IMG/VR virus record: IMGVR_UViG_3300023184_000042
Location: 62,001 to 126,000 of that record
Origin: a virus
Strand: one strand, 5' to 3'
Length of the DNA stretch: 64,000 nt
The position numbers were made by a program, and so were the translations under genes. Positions 42,422 through 49,556 of this stretch are shown in pieces. Under the pieces are notes generated by a model. The model did no database searches and was not told the origin of the DNA. It saw only the letters and a program-made list of their open reading frames with translations. How positions within the stretch are numbered: position 1 is the first letter of the stretch; the number at the start of each line of letters is the position of its first letter.

Positions 42422-44095
42422 ATGTCATTAAAATCAATCTTAAACGACAGTAACTCTCAAGTACGTCGTCAAATGGATGAGACCAAAGGCCTAGTAGGTA
42501 AATGGTCAAAGACTGGTTTATTAGAAGGTATTGATAGCGAATACGACAAACATGGTATGGCTATTATGCTTGAAAACCAAGCTAAACAATTAGTAACTGA
42601 AGCTAACTCGACTGGGCAAAACAGTAACTCTGAGCAATGGTCAGGTGTTGCTTTACCATTAGTAAGAAGAGTATTTGCTGAAATTGCAGCAAAAGATTTC
42701 GTTTCTGTTCAACCAATGAATTTACCATCAGGACTTGTGTTCTATATGGATTTCAAATACGGTACGGCTGCAGGTGGTTTCACAACTACTAACAATGCTG
42801 TAGGTGGTTTATCAACTACGGATTCAGGTTATCAAACTAACTCTGTATTTGGTGTAACTAATACAGTAGGTGACCCAACAGGTGGTTTATATGGTGCAGG
42901 TAGATTTGGATATGCAATTAATGATGCAAAAGTTAATGCTTATGTTTCTGCGTCTTTAACTCCAGGTGCTACTTCTGCGTCTATCGCTTCTGTAATTCCA
43001 GCAGTAGGTGCAGATGATGATTCATTTAACTATGATACAAAATTCATCAATACTTATTCAGGTTCAACTGCATTCAAAAAAATAACTATTTCTTCTTCAT
43101 TATTAACTAATGCAGATTTAAATGGAGCTAGAGCTTTCGCTATCACAGGATCAGGAATCTCTGCTTACTTCCCACAATTCACAGCAATTAATAACACTGC
43201 GTCTGGAACGACAATTTCATTCATTGTTTCTGGATCTATTCCATTAACAGCTACTGCAGCTCACGTTATTTATCAAACTCAGCCAACTGCTAATGGTAGA
43301 GGTGACTTTGAAGATACGACAGGAAACATGACAGACATCAATATTCCAGAAATCAACGTAGAGTTGAAATCAGAGCCAATTGTTGCTAAAACAAGAAAAT
43401 TAAAAGCTATTTGGTCTCCAGAGTTTGCTCAAGATTTAAATGCATACCACTCAATCGATGCTGAAGCTGAATTAACTTCTATGTTATCTGAATATATCTC
43501 TCAAGAGATTGATTTAGAAATTTTAGATATGTTAATCCAAAATGCAGTAACGACTGAAAGATGGTCTGCTCAAGTAGGATTTGAATATGCTTCAGCAACT
43601 GATCAATTTGCTCAATCTGGTTTCACAGGAACTGCTTATACTCAAGGAACTTGGTTCCAAACTTTAGGAACTAAAATCCAAAAAGTATCTAACAAAATTC
43701 ACCAAAAAACCATGAGAGGTGGAGCAAACTTCTTAGTATGTTCTCCAGACGTTGCTACTATATTAGAGTCTATCCCAGGATATGCTGCTGATACAGACGG
43801 AACTAAAATGCAATTTGCAATGGGAGTTCAAAAAGTAGGTATGTTGAATTCAAGATTTACAGTATACAAAAACCCTTATATGACTGATAACGTAATATTA
43901 TTAGGATATAGAGGTGCTCAATTCCTTGAGACTGGTGCTGTATATGCTCCATATATTCCACTTATCATGACTCCATTAGTATACGATCCAACAAACTTTA
44001 CTCCACGTAAAGGTGTTATGACTCGTTACGCTAAGAAAATGGTAAGACCAGAATTCTATGGTACTATTAAAGTACACGGATTGCATTTAGTATAA
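42422..44095 (+). CDS. Major capsid protein (T4 gp23-like)
   Basis: 557 residues (T4 gp23 is 521). The HK97-fold gp23 signatures are clear: 'GVALPLVRRVFAEIAAKDFV', 'MDFKYGTAAGG', 'AKTRKLKAIWSPEFAQDLNA', 'EYISQEIDLEILDMLI' and a C-terminal 'YAPYIPLIMTPLVYDPTNF'. An N-terminal propeptide of 60 residues ends at 'KQLVTE' before ANST, close to the position of the T4 cut after residue 65. The propeptide begins 'MSLKSILND', similar to the targeting peptides of internal proteins here. A strong terminator follows the gene, as expected for a highly expressed product. No gp24-type vertex paralogue is in the window. Confidence 0.97.
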   Translation: MSLKSILNDSNSQVRRQMDETKGLVGKWSKTGLLEGIDSEYDKHGMAIMLENQAKQLVTEANSTGQNSNSEQWSGVALPLVRRVFAEIAAKDFVSVQPMNLPSGLVFYMDFKYGTAAGGFTTTNNAVGGLSTTDSGYQTNSVFGVTNTVGDPTGGLYGAGRFGYAINDAKVNAYVSASLTPGATSASIASVIPAVGADDDSFNYDTKFINTYSGSTAFKKITISSSLLTNADLNGARAFAITGSGISAYFPQFTAINNTASGTTISFIVSGSIPLTATAAHVIYQTQPTANGRGDFEDTTGNMTDINIPEINVELKSEPIVAKTRKLKAIWSPEFAQDLNAYHSIDAEAELTSMLSEYISQEIDLEILDMLIQNAVTTERWSAQVGFEYASATDQFAQSGFTGTAYTQGTWFQTLGTKIQKVSNKIHQKTMRGGANFLVCSPDVATILESIPGYAADTDGTKMQFAMGVQKVGMLNSRFTVYKNPYMTDNVILLGYRGAQFLETGAVYAPYIPLIMTPLVYDPTNFTPRKGVMTRYAKKMVRPEFYGTIKVHGLHLV

Positions 44096-44120
44096 TCTAA
44101 ACGCATTCTAAATTAAGTTT

Positions 44121-44149
44121 AAAAGGGGTTAGAAATAGCCCCTTTTCTA
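44121..44149 (+). terminator. Rho-independent terminator after the capsid gene
   Basis: AAAAGGGGTTA (44121-44131) pairs with TAGCCCCTTTT (44136-44146) around a GAAA tetraloop. The TTTTCT run continues after the stem. An 11-bp stem with one G-U pair. Confidence 0.85.
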
Positions 44150-44171
44150 CTGATTAAAAGGCACTTGTTTG

Positions 44172-44186
44172 ATATTTATTATAAAT
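44172..44186 (+). promoter_or_regulatory. Putative late promoter element
   Basis: ATATTTATTATAAAT, preceded by G; starts 24 nt before the ATG at 44196, following the capsid terminator. Confidence 0.6.
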
Positions 44187-44195
44187 TTAGTTATT

Positions 44196-44843
44196 ATGAA
44201 AGAACCTAATAGAGTTAGAAAAAATGATATTAAGTACAATATCGTTTTAAATGAAGAACAAAAACAAGCAAAGCAATTAATAATAGACAATCAAATTGTT
44301 ATTATTACGGGCAGAGCAGGGTCAGGAAAATCGTTAGTAGGAGCTCAAGCAGCTCTTGATTTTTTAAATAAAAAACAATGCGATAAAATTTTAGTGACTC
44401 GAAGTGCTATTGAAGTTGGTCGATCGTTAGGATTTCTTCCTGGAGCTTTAGAAGACAAATTCAATCCATATATGGAAGCTCTTATTGAGAATTTGTATAA
44501 GTGTATGGACAAAATTAAAATAGATGATTTTGTAAAAACTGAAAGAGTTCAAGCACTTCCGGTGCAATTTATCAGAGGTAAAACAATAGACGATGTGTTG
44601 ATTGTAGAAGAAGCACAGAACCTTACGAAGCCTGAGATGCTTGCCATCTTAACACGCCTTGGAAAGACCGGTAAAATCATTATAAACGGGGATAATGAAC
44701 AGCAGGACACAAACGAATCTATTTCAGGTTTAACCTATGCAATAGAGCTCTCTAAAAAGATAGATGGCATTGAATGGATTAAATTAAAAGAGAATCACAG
44801 AAGTGATTTAGTAGGTAAGATACTAGATTATGAATATAATTAA
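44196..44843 (+). CDS. phoH: PhoH-like P-loop ATPase
   Basis: 215 residues from the ATG at 44196; an upstream TTG at 44169 would place the promoter-like element inside the gene. Walker A 'GRAGSGKS', 'LVTRSAIEVGRSLGFLPGAL', Walker B 'VLIVEEAQNL' and 'IINGDNEQQD' are all diagnostic of PhoH, a RecA-like/SF1-related ATPase. PhoH genes are frequent in marine T4-like phages; the role is uncertain, with links to phosphate stress and RNA metabolism proposed. It heads a unit with a kinase and the endolysin. Confidence 0.9.
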   Translation: MKEPNRVRKNDIKYNIVLNEEQKQAKQLIIDNQIVIITGRAGSGKSLVGAQAALDFLNKKQCDKILVTRSAIEVGRSLGFLPGALEDKFNPYMEALIENLYKCMDKIKIDDFVKTERVQALPVQFIRGKTIDDVLIVEEAQNLTKPEMLAILTRLGKTGKIIINGDNEQQDTNESISGLTYAIELSKKIDGIEWIKLKENHRSDLVGKILDYEYN

Positions 44844-44846
44844 ATT

Positions 44847-45413
44847 ATGAAATTAAAAGATATATTAGATACAGTTTTAGAAGATATTGAAAAAGGATGG
44901 CAAAAACAATTTGTACAAGGTCAAGTATATTCTAATCCATTTGCTAATTCATTTAATCAAATAAATGAAGGAGTAGTTAAAACTGTAATTATAATGATAG
45001 GATTGCCTGGCTCAGGAAAATCTACATTTATTAAAAAACTACCTAGCGCTCCTGTAATTTGCTCTGCAGATAATTATTTTGAATCACCTGATGGTAAATA
45101 CAATTTTGATGCTACTCAATTAGGTAATGCTCACAACCAATGTAGAAACAAAGCTGCATTGGCAATGCATCAACAAAAACCTACTATTGTAATAGATAAT
45201 ACAAATTTAACAGACAAAGAAAGAGCTCCATATGAACAGCTAGCAGAAGAAAATGGCTATAAAATTTTATATGTAGTATTTGAACCAAATAAACAAAATA
45301 TTAAGAAACTAGCACAGCGTAATCTTCATGGCGTAGAAGCAGCTAAACTAGAAGTTATGATGAAAAGATTTCGACCACCTAGTGGCGAAAAAGGAAAAAT
45401 AATCTTTAAATAA
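44847..45413 (+). CDS. P-loop polynucleotide-kinase-like protein with targeting peptide
   Basis: 188 residues. The N-terminus 'MKLKDILDTVLEDIEKGW' is of the capsid-targeting type. An I39-N-E41 site before G lies just before the catalytic domain, so cleavage would leave an intact kinase. The P-loop is G52-L-P-G-S-G-K-S-T60. 'VICSADNYFE', 'TIVIDNTNLTDKE' and 'ILYVVFEPN' fit the AAA_33/T4 PNK-like zeta-kinase family. T4 Pnk repairs RNA or DNA 5' ends; here no phosphatase domain is present. Packaging and ejection into the host is inferred from the peptide and cut site; the substrate is unknown. Confidence 0.75.
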   Translation: MKLKDILDTVLEDIEKGWQKQFVQGQVYSNPFANSFNQINEGVVKTVIIMIGLPGSGKSTFIKKLPSAPVICSADNYFESPDGKYNFDATQLGNAHNQCRNKAALAMHQQKPTIVIDNTNLTDKERAPYEQLAEENGYKILYVVFEPNKQNIKKLAQRNLHGVEAAKLEVMMKRFRPPSGEKGKIIFK

Positions 45414-45427
45414 CTTAATTAATTACT

Positions 45428-46234
45428 ATGTTACTAAAAAACGGGTCATCTGGAGAAGATGTAAAAAAATTACAAGCTAAATTAGGTTTAACTGCAGACG
45501 GTGCATTTGGACCTGGAACAGAAGCTAAAGTAAAAGAATGGCAAACTGCTAATGGTTTAACTGCAGATGGAATTGTAGGGGATGGAACTTGGACAAAAAT
45601 GTTTGGAGCCCCAGCTGCTGCAATACCAAATTCAAATTTTAAATTAGATAAATTAAAAGGACACGTGCCTGATTCAGTAATAGCTCAAATTCCTTCAACT
45701 GCAGCTAAATTCGGAATTACTACGTCTTTAAGACTTGCTCATTTCTTAGCTCAATGCGGTCATGAGTCTGGAGGATTCAAAGCAGTTTCTGAAAATGTAA
45801 ATTATTCGGCAGACGGCCTTAAAAAAATATTTGGAAAATACTTTCCTGGCAATCTATCAGACTTATATGCAAGACAACCTGAGAAAATAGCTTCTAGAGT
45901 TTATGCTTCTAGAATGGGTAATGGAGATGAAGCTTCAAAAGAAGGATTCAAATTCAGAGGAAGAGGCTTTATTCAATTGACAGGTAAATCTAATTACACT
46001 AATTTTACTAAATTTATTGGAGAAGATTGTGTTGGAAATCCTGATTTAGTAGCTACTAAATATCCATTAGCTTCAGCTGCATTCTTCTTTGACTCAAATA
46101 AACTATGGGCTATCTGTGATAAAGGTGCGGATGATGCGACAATAACGGCAGTAACTAAAAGAGTGAATGGAGGTACTATTGGATTAGCTGATAGAATCAA
46201 GCACTTTAAAGAATTTTATAGTTTATTATCTTAA
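45428..46234 (+). CDS. Endolysin: peptidoglycan-binding domain plus GH19 glycosidase
   Basis: 268 residues. Residues 1-60 are a PG_binding_1 domain ('GSSGEDVKKLQAKLGL', 'ADGIVGDGTWTKMFG'). Residues ~75-268 are a GH19 chitinase/lysozyme-like domain: 'LAHFLAQCGHESGGF' with catalytic E113, 'GFKFRGRGFIQLTGKSNYT' and a C-terminal 'VTKRVNGGTIGLADR'. It would cleave the glycan strand of peptidoglycan at lysis. No signal peptide, so a holin or similar is needed. It stands between PhoH/kinase and the neck genes, away from the spanin-like pair. Confidence 0.92.
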   Translation: MLLKNGSSGEDVKKLQAKLGLTADGAFGPGTEAKVKEWQTANGLTADGIVGDGTWTKMFGAPAAAIPNSNFKLDKLKGHVPDSVIAQIPSTAAKFGITTSLRLAHFLAQCGHESGGFKAVSENVNYSADGLKKIFGKYFPGNLSDLYARQPEKIASRVYASRMGNGDEASKEGFKFRGRGFIQLTGKSNYTNFTKFIGEDCVGNPDLVATKYPLASAAFFFDSNKLWAICDKGADDATITAVTKRVNGGTIGLADRIKHFKEFYSLLS

Positions 46235-46237
46235 AAG

Positions 46238-46252
46238 ATATTTATTAATAAA
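46238..46252 (+). promoter_or_regulatory. Putative late promoter element
   Basis: ATATTTATTAATAAA, preceded by G; starts 25 nt before the ATG at 46263 and only 3 nt after the endolysin stop. AAAGGA 3 nt before the ATG gives this gene a weak Shine-Dalgarno sequence. Confidence 0.55.
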
Positions 46253-46262
46253 GTAAAGGAAC

Positions 46263-47417
46263 ATGGCAGTAACAATACCAATTTGGACAGGCTCAAGTAC
46301 ATTTGTAGCAGGGTCAACTGGATCATTTGGATTTTTTGATACAGATACAACATATCAATCACACGCTGATAAAGTAGCGGCATGGTGTGCTGGTAGATTA
46401 GGATATCCAATTAACGACGTTGAGCTTCAGCCAGTACATTTTTACGCTTGTTTTGAAGAGGCATCTTTAGAATATTCTAATCAAGTTAATCAATTCTCTA
46501 TTAGAGATAACATGTTTCAATTGCAAGGTTCTCCGACAGGAGGTAATTTAACAGGGAAACCAGTAAATACCAATTTAGGAAGATTAATAGGTATTGCAAA
46601 AAATTACGGTACAGAAGCAGGTTCAGGAGGTTATTTAGCTTACAAATCTGCTTCTATACAAGTAACGACAAATCAACAAGTATATGACTTAAATGATTTT
46701 AGTTTTGAAGTAGCTAGCGACTCGAATAAACACATTGAAATTAAAAAAATATTTCATGACACTCCTCCAGCTATTACAAGATACTTTGACCCGTTTGTAG
46801 GAACTGGTTTAGGGTCTCAAACAATGTTAGAAAACTTTGGATGGGGTAATTATTCTCCAGGAGTATCATTTTTAATGATGCCTATGTATGCGGATTTATT
46901 AAGACTTCAAGCAATTGAAATGAATGATATGATTCGTAAATCAGCATTTAGTTTTTCAGTAACAGGAGATAGATTAACTTTGTTTCCAGTACCAACATAC
47001 GATTATACATTATTTATAAATTACATTACAGAAGAAGATCGTTCAGCTTTACAAGTTATAACAGGTTCAAATGTAGTAGGAGATTTTTCAAATGCTCCTT
47101 ATGAATTGCATAAATATAATCAAATCAACCCAGCTGGAAAGCAATGGATATTCAAATATACATTGGCTCTAGCAAAAGAAGTTTTAGGTAATATTAGAGG
47201 TAAGTATTCTTCTATTCCAATTCCAGGTTCTGAAACGACTTTAAACGGAGCTGATTTAGTATCTCAAGGCCAAACAGAAAAAGAAGCTTTGATTACTCAA
47301 TTAAGAGAAAATCTAGAAGCAGTTTCTAGACAATCTCAATTAGCTAAAATGACTGAAGAAGCAGACAATATACAATCTCAATTAAACAAGGTACCTATGC
47401 CTATTTATATAGGTTAA
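46263..47417 (+). CDS. Neck protein (T4 gp13-like)
   Basis: 384 residues (T4 gp13 is 309). The blocks 'WCAGRLGYPINDVELQPVHF', 'YACFEEASLEYSNQVNQFSI' and 'YDFSFEV'-type strands follow the gp13-like neck/head-completion proteins of marine T4-like phages. Neck proteins close the packaged head beneath the portal and form the joining surface for the tail. A helical C-terminal tail ('GQTEKEALITQLRENLEAVS') is present. It is followed 4 nt later by the gp14-like gene and then the tail terminator, a conserved 13-14-15 order. Confidence 0.8.
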   Translation: MAVTIPIWTGSSTFVAGSTGSFGFFDTDTTYQSHADKVAAWCAGRLGYPINDVELQPVHFYACFEEASLEYSNQVNQFSIRDNMFQLQGSPTGGNLTGKPVNTNLGRLIGIAKNYGTEAGSGGYLAYKSASIQVTTNQQVYDLNDFSFEVASDSNKHIEIKKIFHDTPPAITRYFDPFVGTGLGSQTMLENFGWGNYSPGVSFLMMPMYADLLRLQAIEMNDMIRKSAFSFSVTGDRLTLFPVPTYDYTLFINYITEEDRSALQVITGSNVVGDFSNAPYELHKYNQINPAGKQWIFKYTLALAKEVLGNIRGKYSSIPIPGSETTLNGADLVSQGQTEKEALITQLRENLEAVSRQSQLAKMTEEADNIQSQLNKVPMPIYIG

Positions 47418-47421
47418 TGAT

Positions 47422-47949
47422 ATGGCATTATTTGGCGGTCAAAGAGACGCTTCTTTAATTAGAAGTTTAAATAGAGAGTTAATTCACAGATGGATAGATA
47501 CAGAAGTGTTGTTTTACAAGACACAGTTAAGCTCTATTACTAGCAATATCTATGACGAAACAAATAATAAAGTATATCAACAACCTGTTTTAATTCCATG
47601 CATCGTAACTTTTGAAGATGAAGTTTGGACTACTGAAGATTATGGTTCTGACGTAAACCAAAATTGTACTTTTTCATTTTTAAAAGATGATTTAATAGAT
47701 AGCGACTATCATCCTGAAATTGGAGATATTATTGAATATCGTTCAAGATTTTTTGAAATAGATTCCACAGTAGATAACCAAAATTTTGTAGGTAAAGATC
47801 CAGACAGCTGGTTTGGAGGCACAGACCATGGATATTCACTTTCTTATATTGTTCAAGCTCATATGACTCGTCAGTCTAAAGTAAATGTAGTACAAACAAG
47901 ATTTGGAGTACCTCCAACGGCAAAATCAATATTACCAAGTAATCTATAA
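47422..47949 (+). CDS. Neck protein (T4 gp14-like)
   Basis: 175 residues (T4 gp14 is 256). 'MALFGGQRDASLIRSLNREL', 'VEVLFYKTQLSSI'-type helix, 'PCIVTFEDEVWTTEDYG' and 'YHPEIGDIIEYRSRFFEID' correspond to gp14-like connector proteins, which with gp13 complete the neck. It is shorter than the T4 protein, and no other domain is fused. Its stop overlaps the following ATG by one base (TAATG), so synthesis with the tail-completion protein is probably coupled. Confidence 0.78.
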   Translation: MALFGGQRDASLIRSLNRELIHRWIDTEVLFYKTQLSSITSNIYDETNNKVYQQPVLIPCIVTFEDEVWTTEDYGSDVNQNCTFSFLKDDLIDSDYHPEIGDIIEYRSRFFEIDSTVDNQNFVGKDPDSWFGGTDHGYSLSYIVQAHMTRQSKVNVVQTRFGVPPTAKSILPSNL

Positions 47950-49154
47950 TGAGACCAGATAAAATAACTAAAAGTGAAGCAGCGTTTGCATCTGATAAAG
48001 AAGTAAAACGTAATTTAGGATATACTGACATTAAGCGAGATGGCCTAGTTAAAGACATTTCAACTTCATTATATGATGTAGACTATGCAATTAAATGGCA
48101 TTTAGAAAATATAATTACTCCTACAATTGTAGAAGAGAATACAGTTATATCAGTGCCAATAATGTTTGCAGCAGGAGAGAAATGGGCTTCTGTACAAAAG
48201 CATGGATTTCTTCGTGACTCGCAAGGAAAACTTCTTACTCCACTTATAATGATAAGAAGAAATTCGGTTACTAAAAGAGAAGACATTCAAGATTTAAAAG
48301 TGTTAGATACTTCAGACAATAGAATTACTTTTGAAAGAAAATATACTCAAAGAAATAGATATTCTAGATTTGATATATCACAAAGACCAAAAGAAAAAGA
48401 ATATTATTCTATGAGCGTGCCTAAATTTATGCAAGTAGAATATGAAATTTTATGTTGGACTAATAATACTGTACAATTAAATGAAATTGTAGAGCAATTA
48501 ATATGGTTTGATGGCAAAGCCTTTGGCGATGCTCATAAATTTATCACTCATATAGATCCGCCAGCATTTGAAAATATAAATGATACGGGAACTGACAGAG
48601 TGGTTAGAGCTACATTGTCAATGAGAACTAAAGCTCATATATTAAATACTCATGGACCAAATGCACCTTCATTTTATAAACTTAATCCAGTTAATAAAAT
48701 TATTGCTGGAATTGAAATAGATGGAGTCACTGAATCAGTTTCTGCATTAGCAGATACTACACCTAGAGAATCAAGCACTTCGTTATTAAATGGCTTCGGC
48801 TCAAGATCTAGCGGAGGAAGTAGTATAGGCACGGCAGCATTGTCTTATTTAAACATGAACAGGCAATTAACAGGCACTGTTGTAAATTCAACTACTGTAA
48901 CATTTGCTTCAGGATGGGAAGATGCTCCACAAGGAATGTCAGCTACTAGTATAGATAATTTTACATTTTTACATAAACAATCAAATTGGGAACAAGCTGC
49001 TTCATTTATACCTAGATCTGCAATTGTATCATTTACACAATCAAATGGAATTTCCACGCTTGTAGTAAATACAGCCAATTTAGATTATAGTTTAGTTGCT
49101 GGCGATTATATAATAGGAATTGGAAAATTCCTAGTACAAGACTCCTTAGCATAG
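47949..49154 (+). CDS. Tail completion / sheath stabiliser-like protein (gp15-like)
   Basis: 401 residues. The N-terminal ~250 residues ('VDYAIKWHLENIITPTIVEE', 'EKWASVQKHGFLRDSQGKL', 'YSRFDISQRPKEKEYYSMSV', 'RATLSMRTKAHIL') match the gp15-like tail completion proteins of marine T4-like phages, larger than T4 gp15 (272). The C-terminal ~130 residues are a Ser/Gly/Thr-rich extension with a small beta domain. gp15 caps the sheath and binds the neck. Assignment uses both pattern and the conserved gene order gp13-gp14-gp15-gp18-gp19. Confidence 0.7.
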   Translation: MRPDKITKSEAAFASDKEVKRNLGYTDIKRDGLVKDISTSLYDVDYAIKWHLENIITPTIVEENTVISVPIMFAAGEKWASVQKHGFLRDSQGKLLTPLIMIRRNSVTKREDIQDLKVLDTSDNRITFERKYTQRNRYSRFDISQRPKEKEYYSMSVPKFMQVEYEILCWTNNTVQLNEIVEQLIWFDGKAFGDAHKFITHIDPPAFENINDTGTDRVVRATLSMRTKAHILNTHGPNAPSFYKLNPVNKIIAGIEIDGVTESVSALADTTPRESSTSLLNGFGSRSSGGSSIGTAALSYLNMNRQLTGTVVNSTTVTFASGWEDAPQGMSATSIDNFTFLHKQSNWEQAASFIPRSAIVSFTQSNGISTLVVNTANLDYSLVAGDYIIGIGKFLVQDSLA

Positions 49155-49172
49155 GTTTCAAATGGTTGCTCC

Positions 49173-49187
49173 ATATTTATAATAAAT
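49173..49187 (+). promoter_or_regulatory. Putative late promoter element
   Basis: ATATTTATAATAAAT, preceded by CC; starts 30 nt before the ATG at 49203. Confidence 0.55.
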
Positions 49188-49202
49188 TAAAATAATCAAG
49201 TT

Positions 49203-49484
49203 ATGACAGAACAAACTGCAATCACACTTACAGAGTCAGAGTTAAATGCACTCAAAGAATTGCGTGAACAATACGCTTTATCAACCACTCAATTTGGTCA
49301 ACTTAAAATTGAAAAACGTTTAGTAGAAAAAGAGCTAGATAAATTAGCTCGTTTAGAAGAAGAATTTGAAAGACAATATGACGCTATAATAGAGTCTGAA
49401 GTTGCTTTAGTTAAGCAAATTGAAGATACCTATGGACAAGGAAATGTCGACTTAGAGACTGGAATATTCACTCCGGTACAATAA
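49203..49484 (+). CDS. Small coiled-coil protein
   Basis: 93 residues. A single predicted coiled coil spans ~10-75 ('ALKELREQYALSTTQFGQLK', 'KELDKLARLEEEFERQYDAI'), and then a short 'YGQGNVDLETGIFTP' ending. Short coil proteins with this ending occur widely in T4-like marine phages next to the sheath gene, with no known function. It forms its own transcription unit, with promoter-like elements on both sides, which suggests separate control of dosage. Confidence 0.6.
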   Translation: MTEQTAITLTESELNALKELREQYALSTTQFGQLKIEKRLVEKELDKLARLEEEFERQYDAIIESEVALVKQIEDTYGQGNVDLETGIFTPVQ

Positions 49485-49504
49485 CTGTTTGAGTTTAGAT
49501 AATC

Positions 49505-49519
49505 ATATTTATTAATGAT
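49505..49519 (+). promoter_or_regulatory. Putative late promoter element
   Basis: ATATTTATTAATGAT, preceded by C; starts 52 nt before the ATG at 49557, the longest leader among single elements. ATCAT (49502-49506) and ATGAT form a small inverted repeat around it. Confidence 0.5.
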
Positions 49520-49556
49520 AATTAACTTAAATTAAACCTTTAACACATAAAACACA

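Noticed and set aside
44169-44195. TTG start for PhoH
   Set aside because: It would place the promoter-like element inside the coding sequence; ATG at 44196 has the usual 24-nt spacing.
46225-46240. TATCTT-AA-AAGATA inverted repeat after the endolysin as a terminator
   Set aside because: Two-base loop, A/T-only stem and no U-tract; probably chance in this composition.
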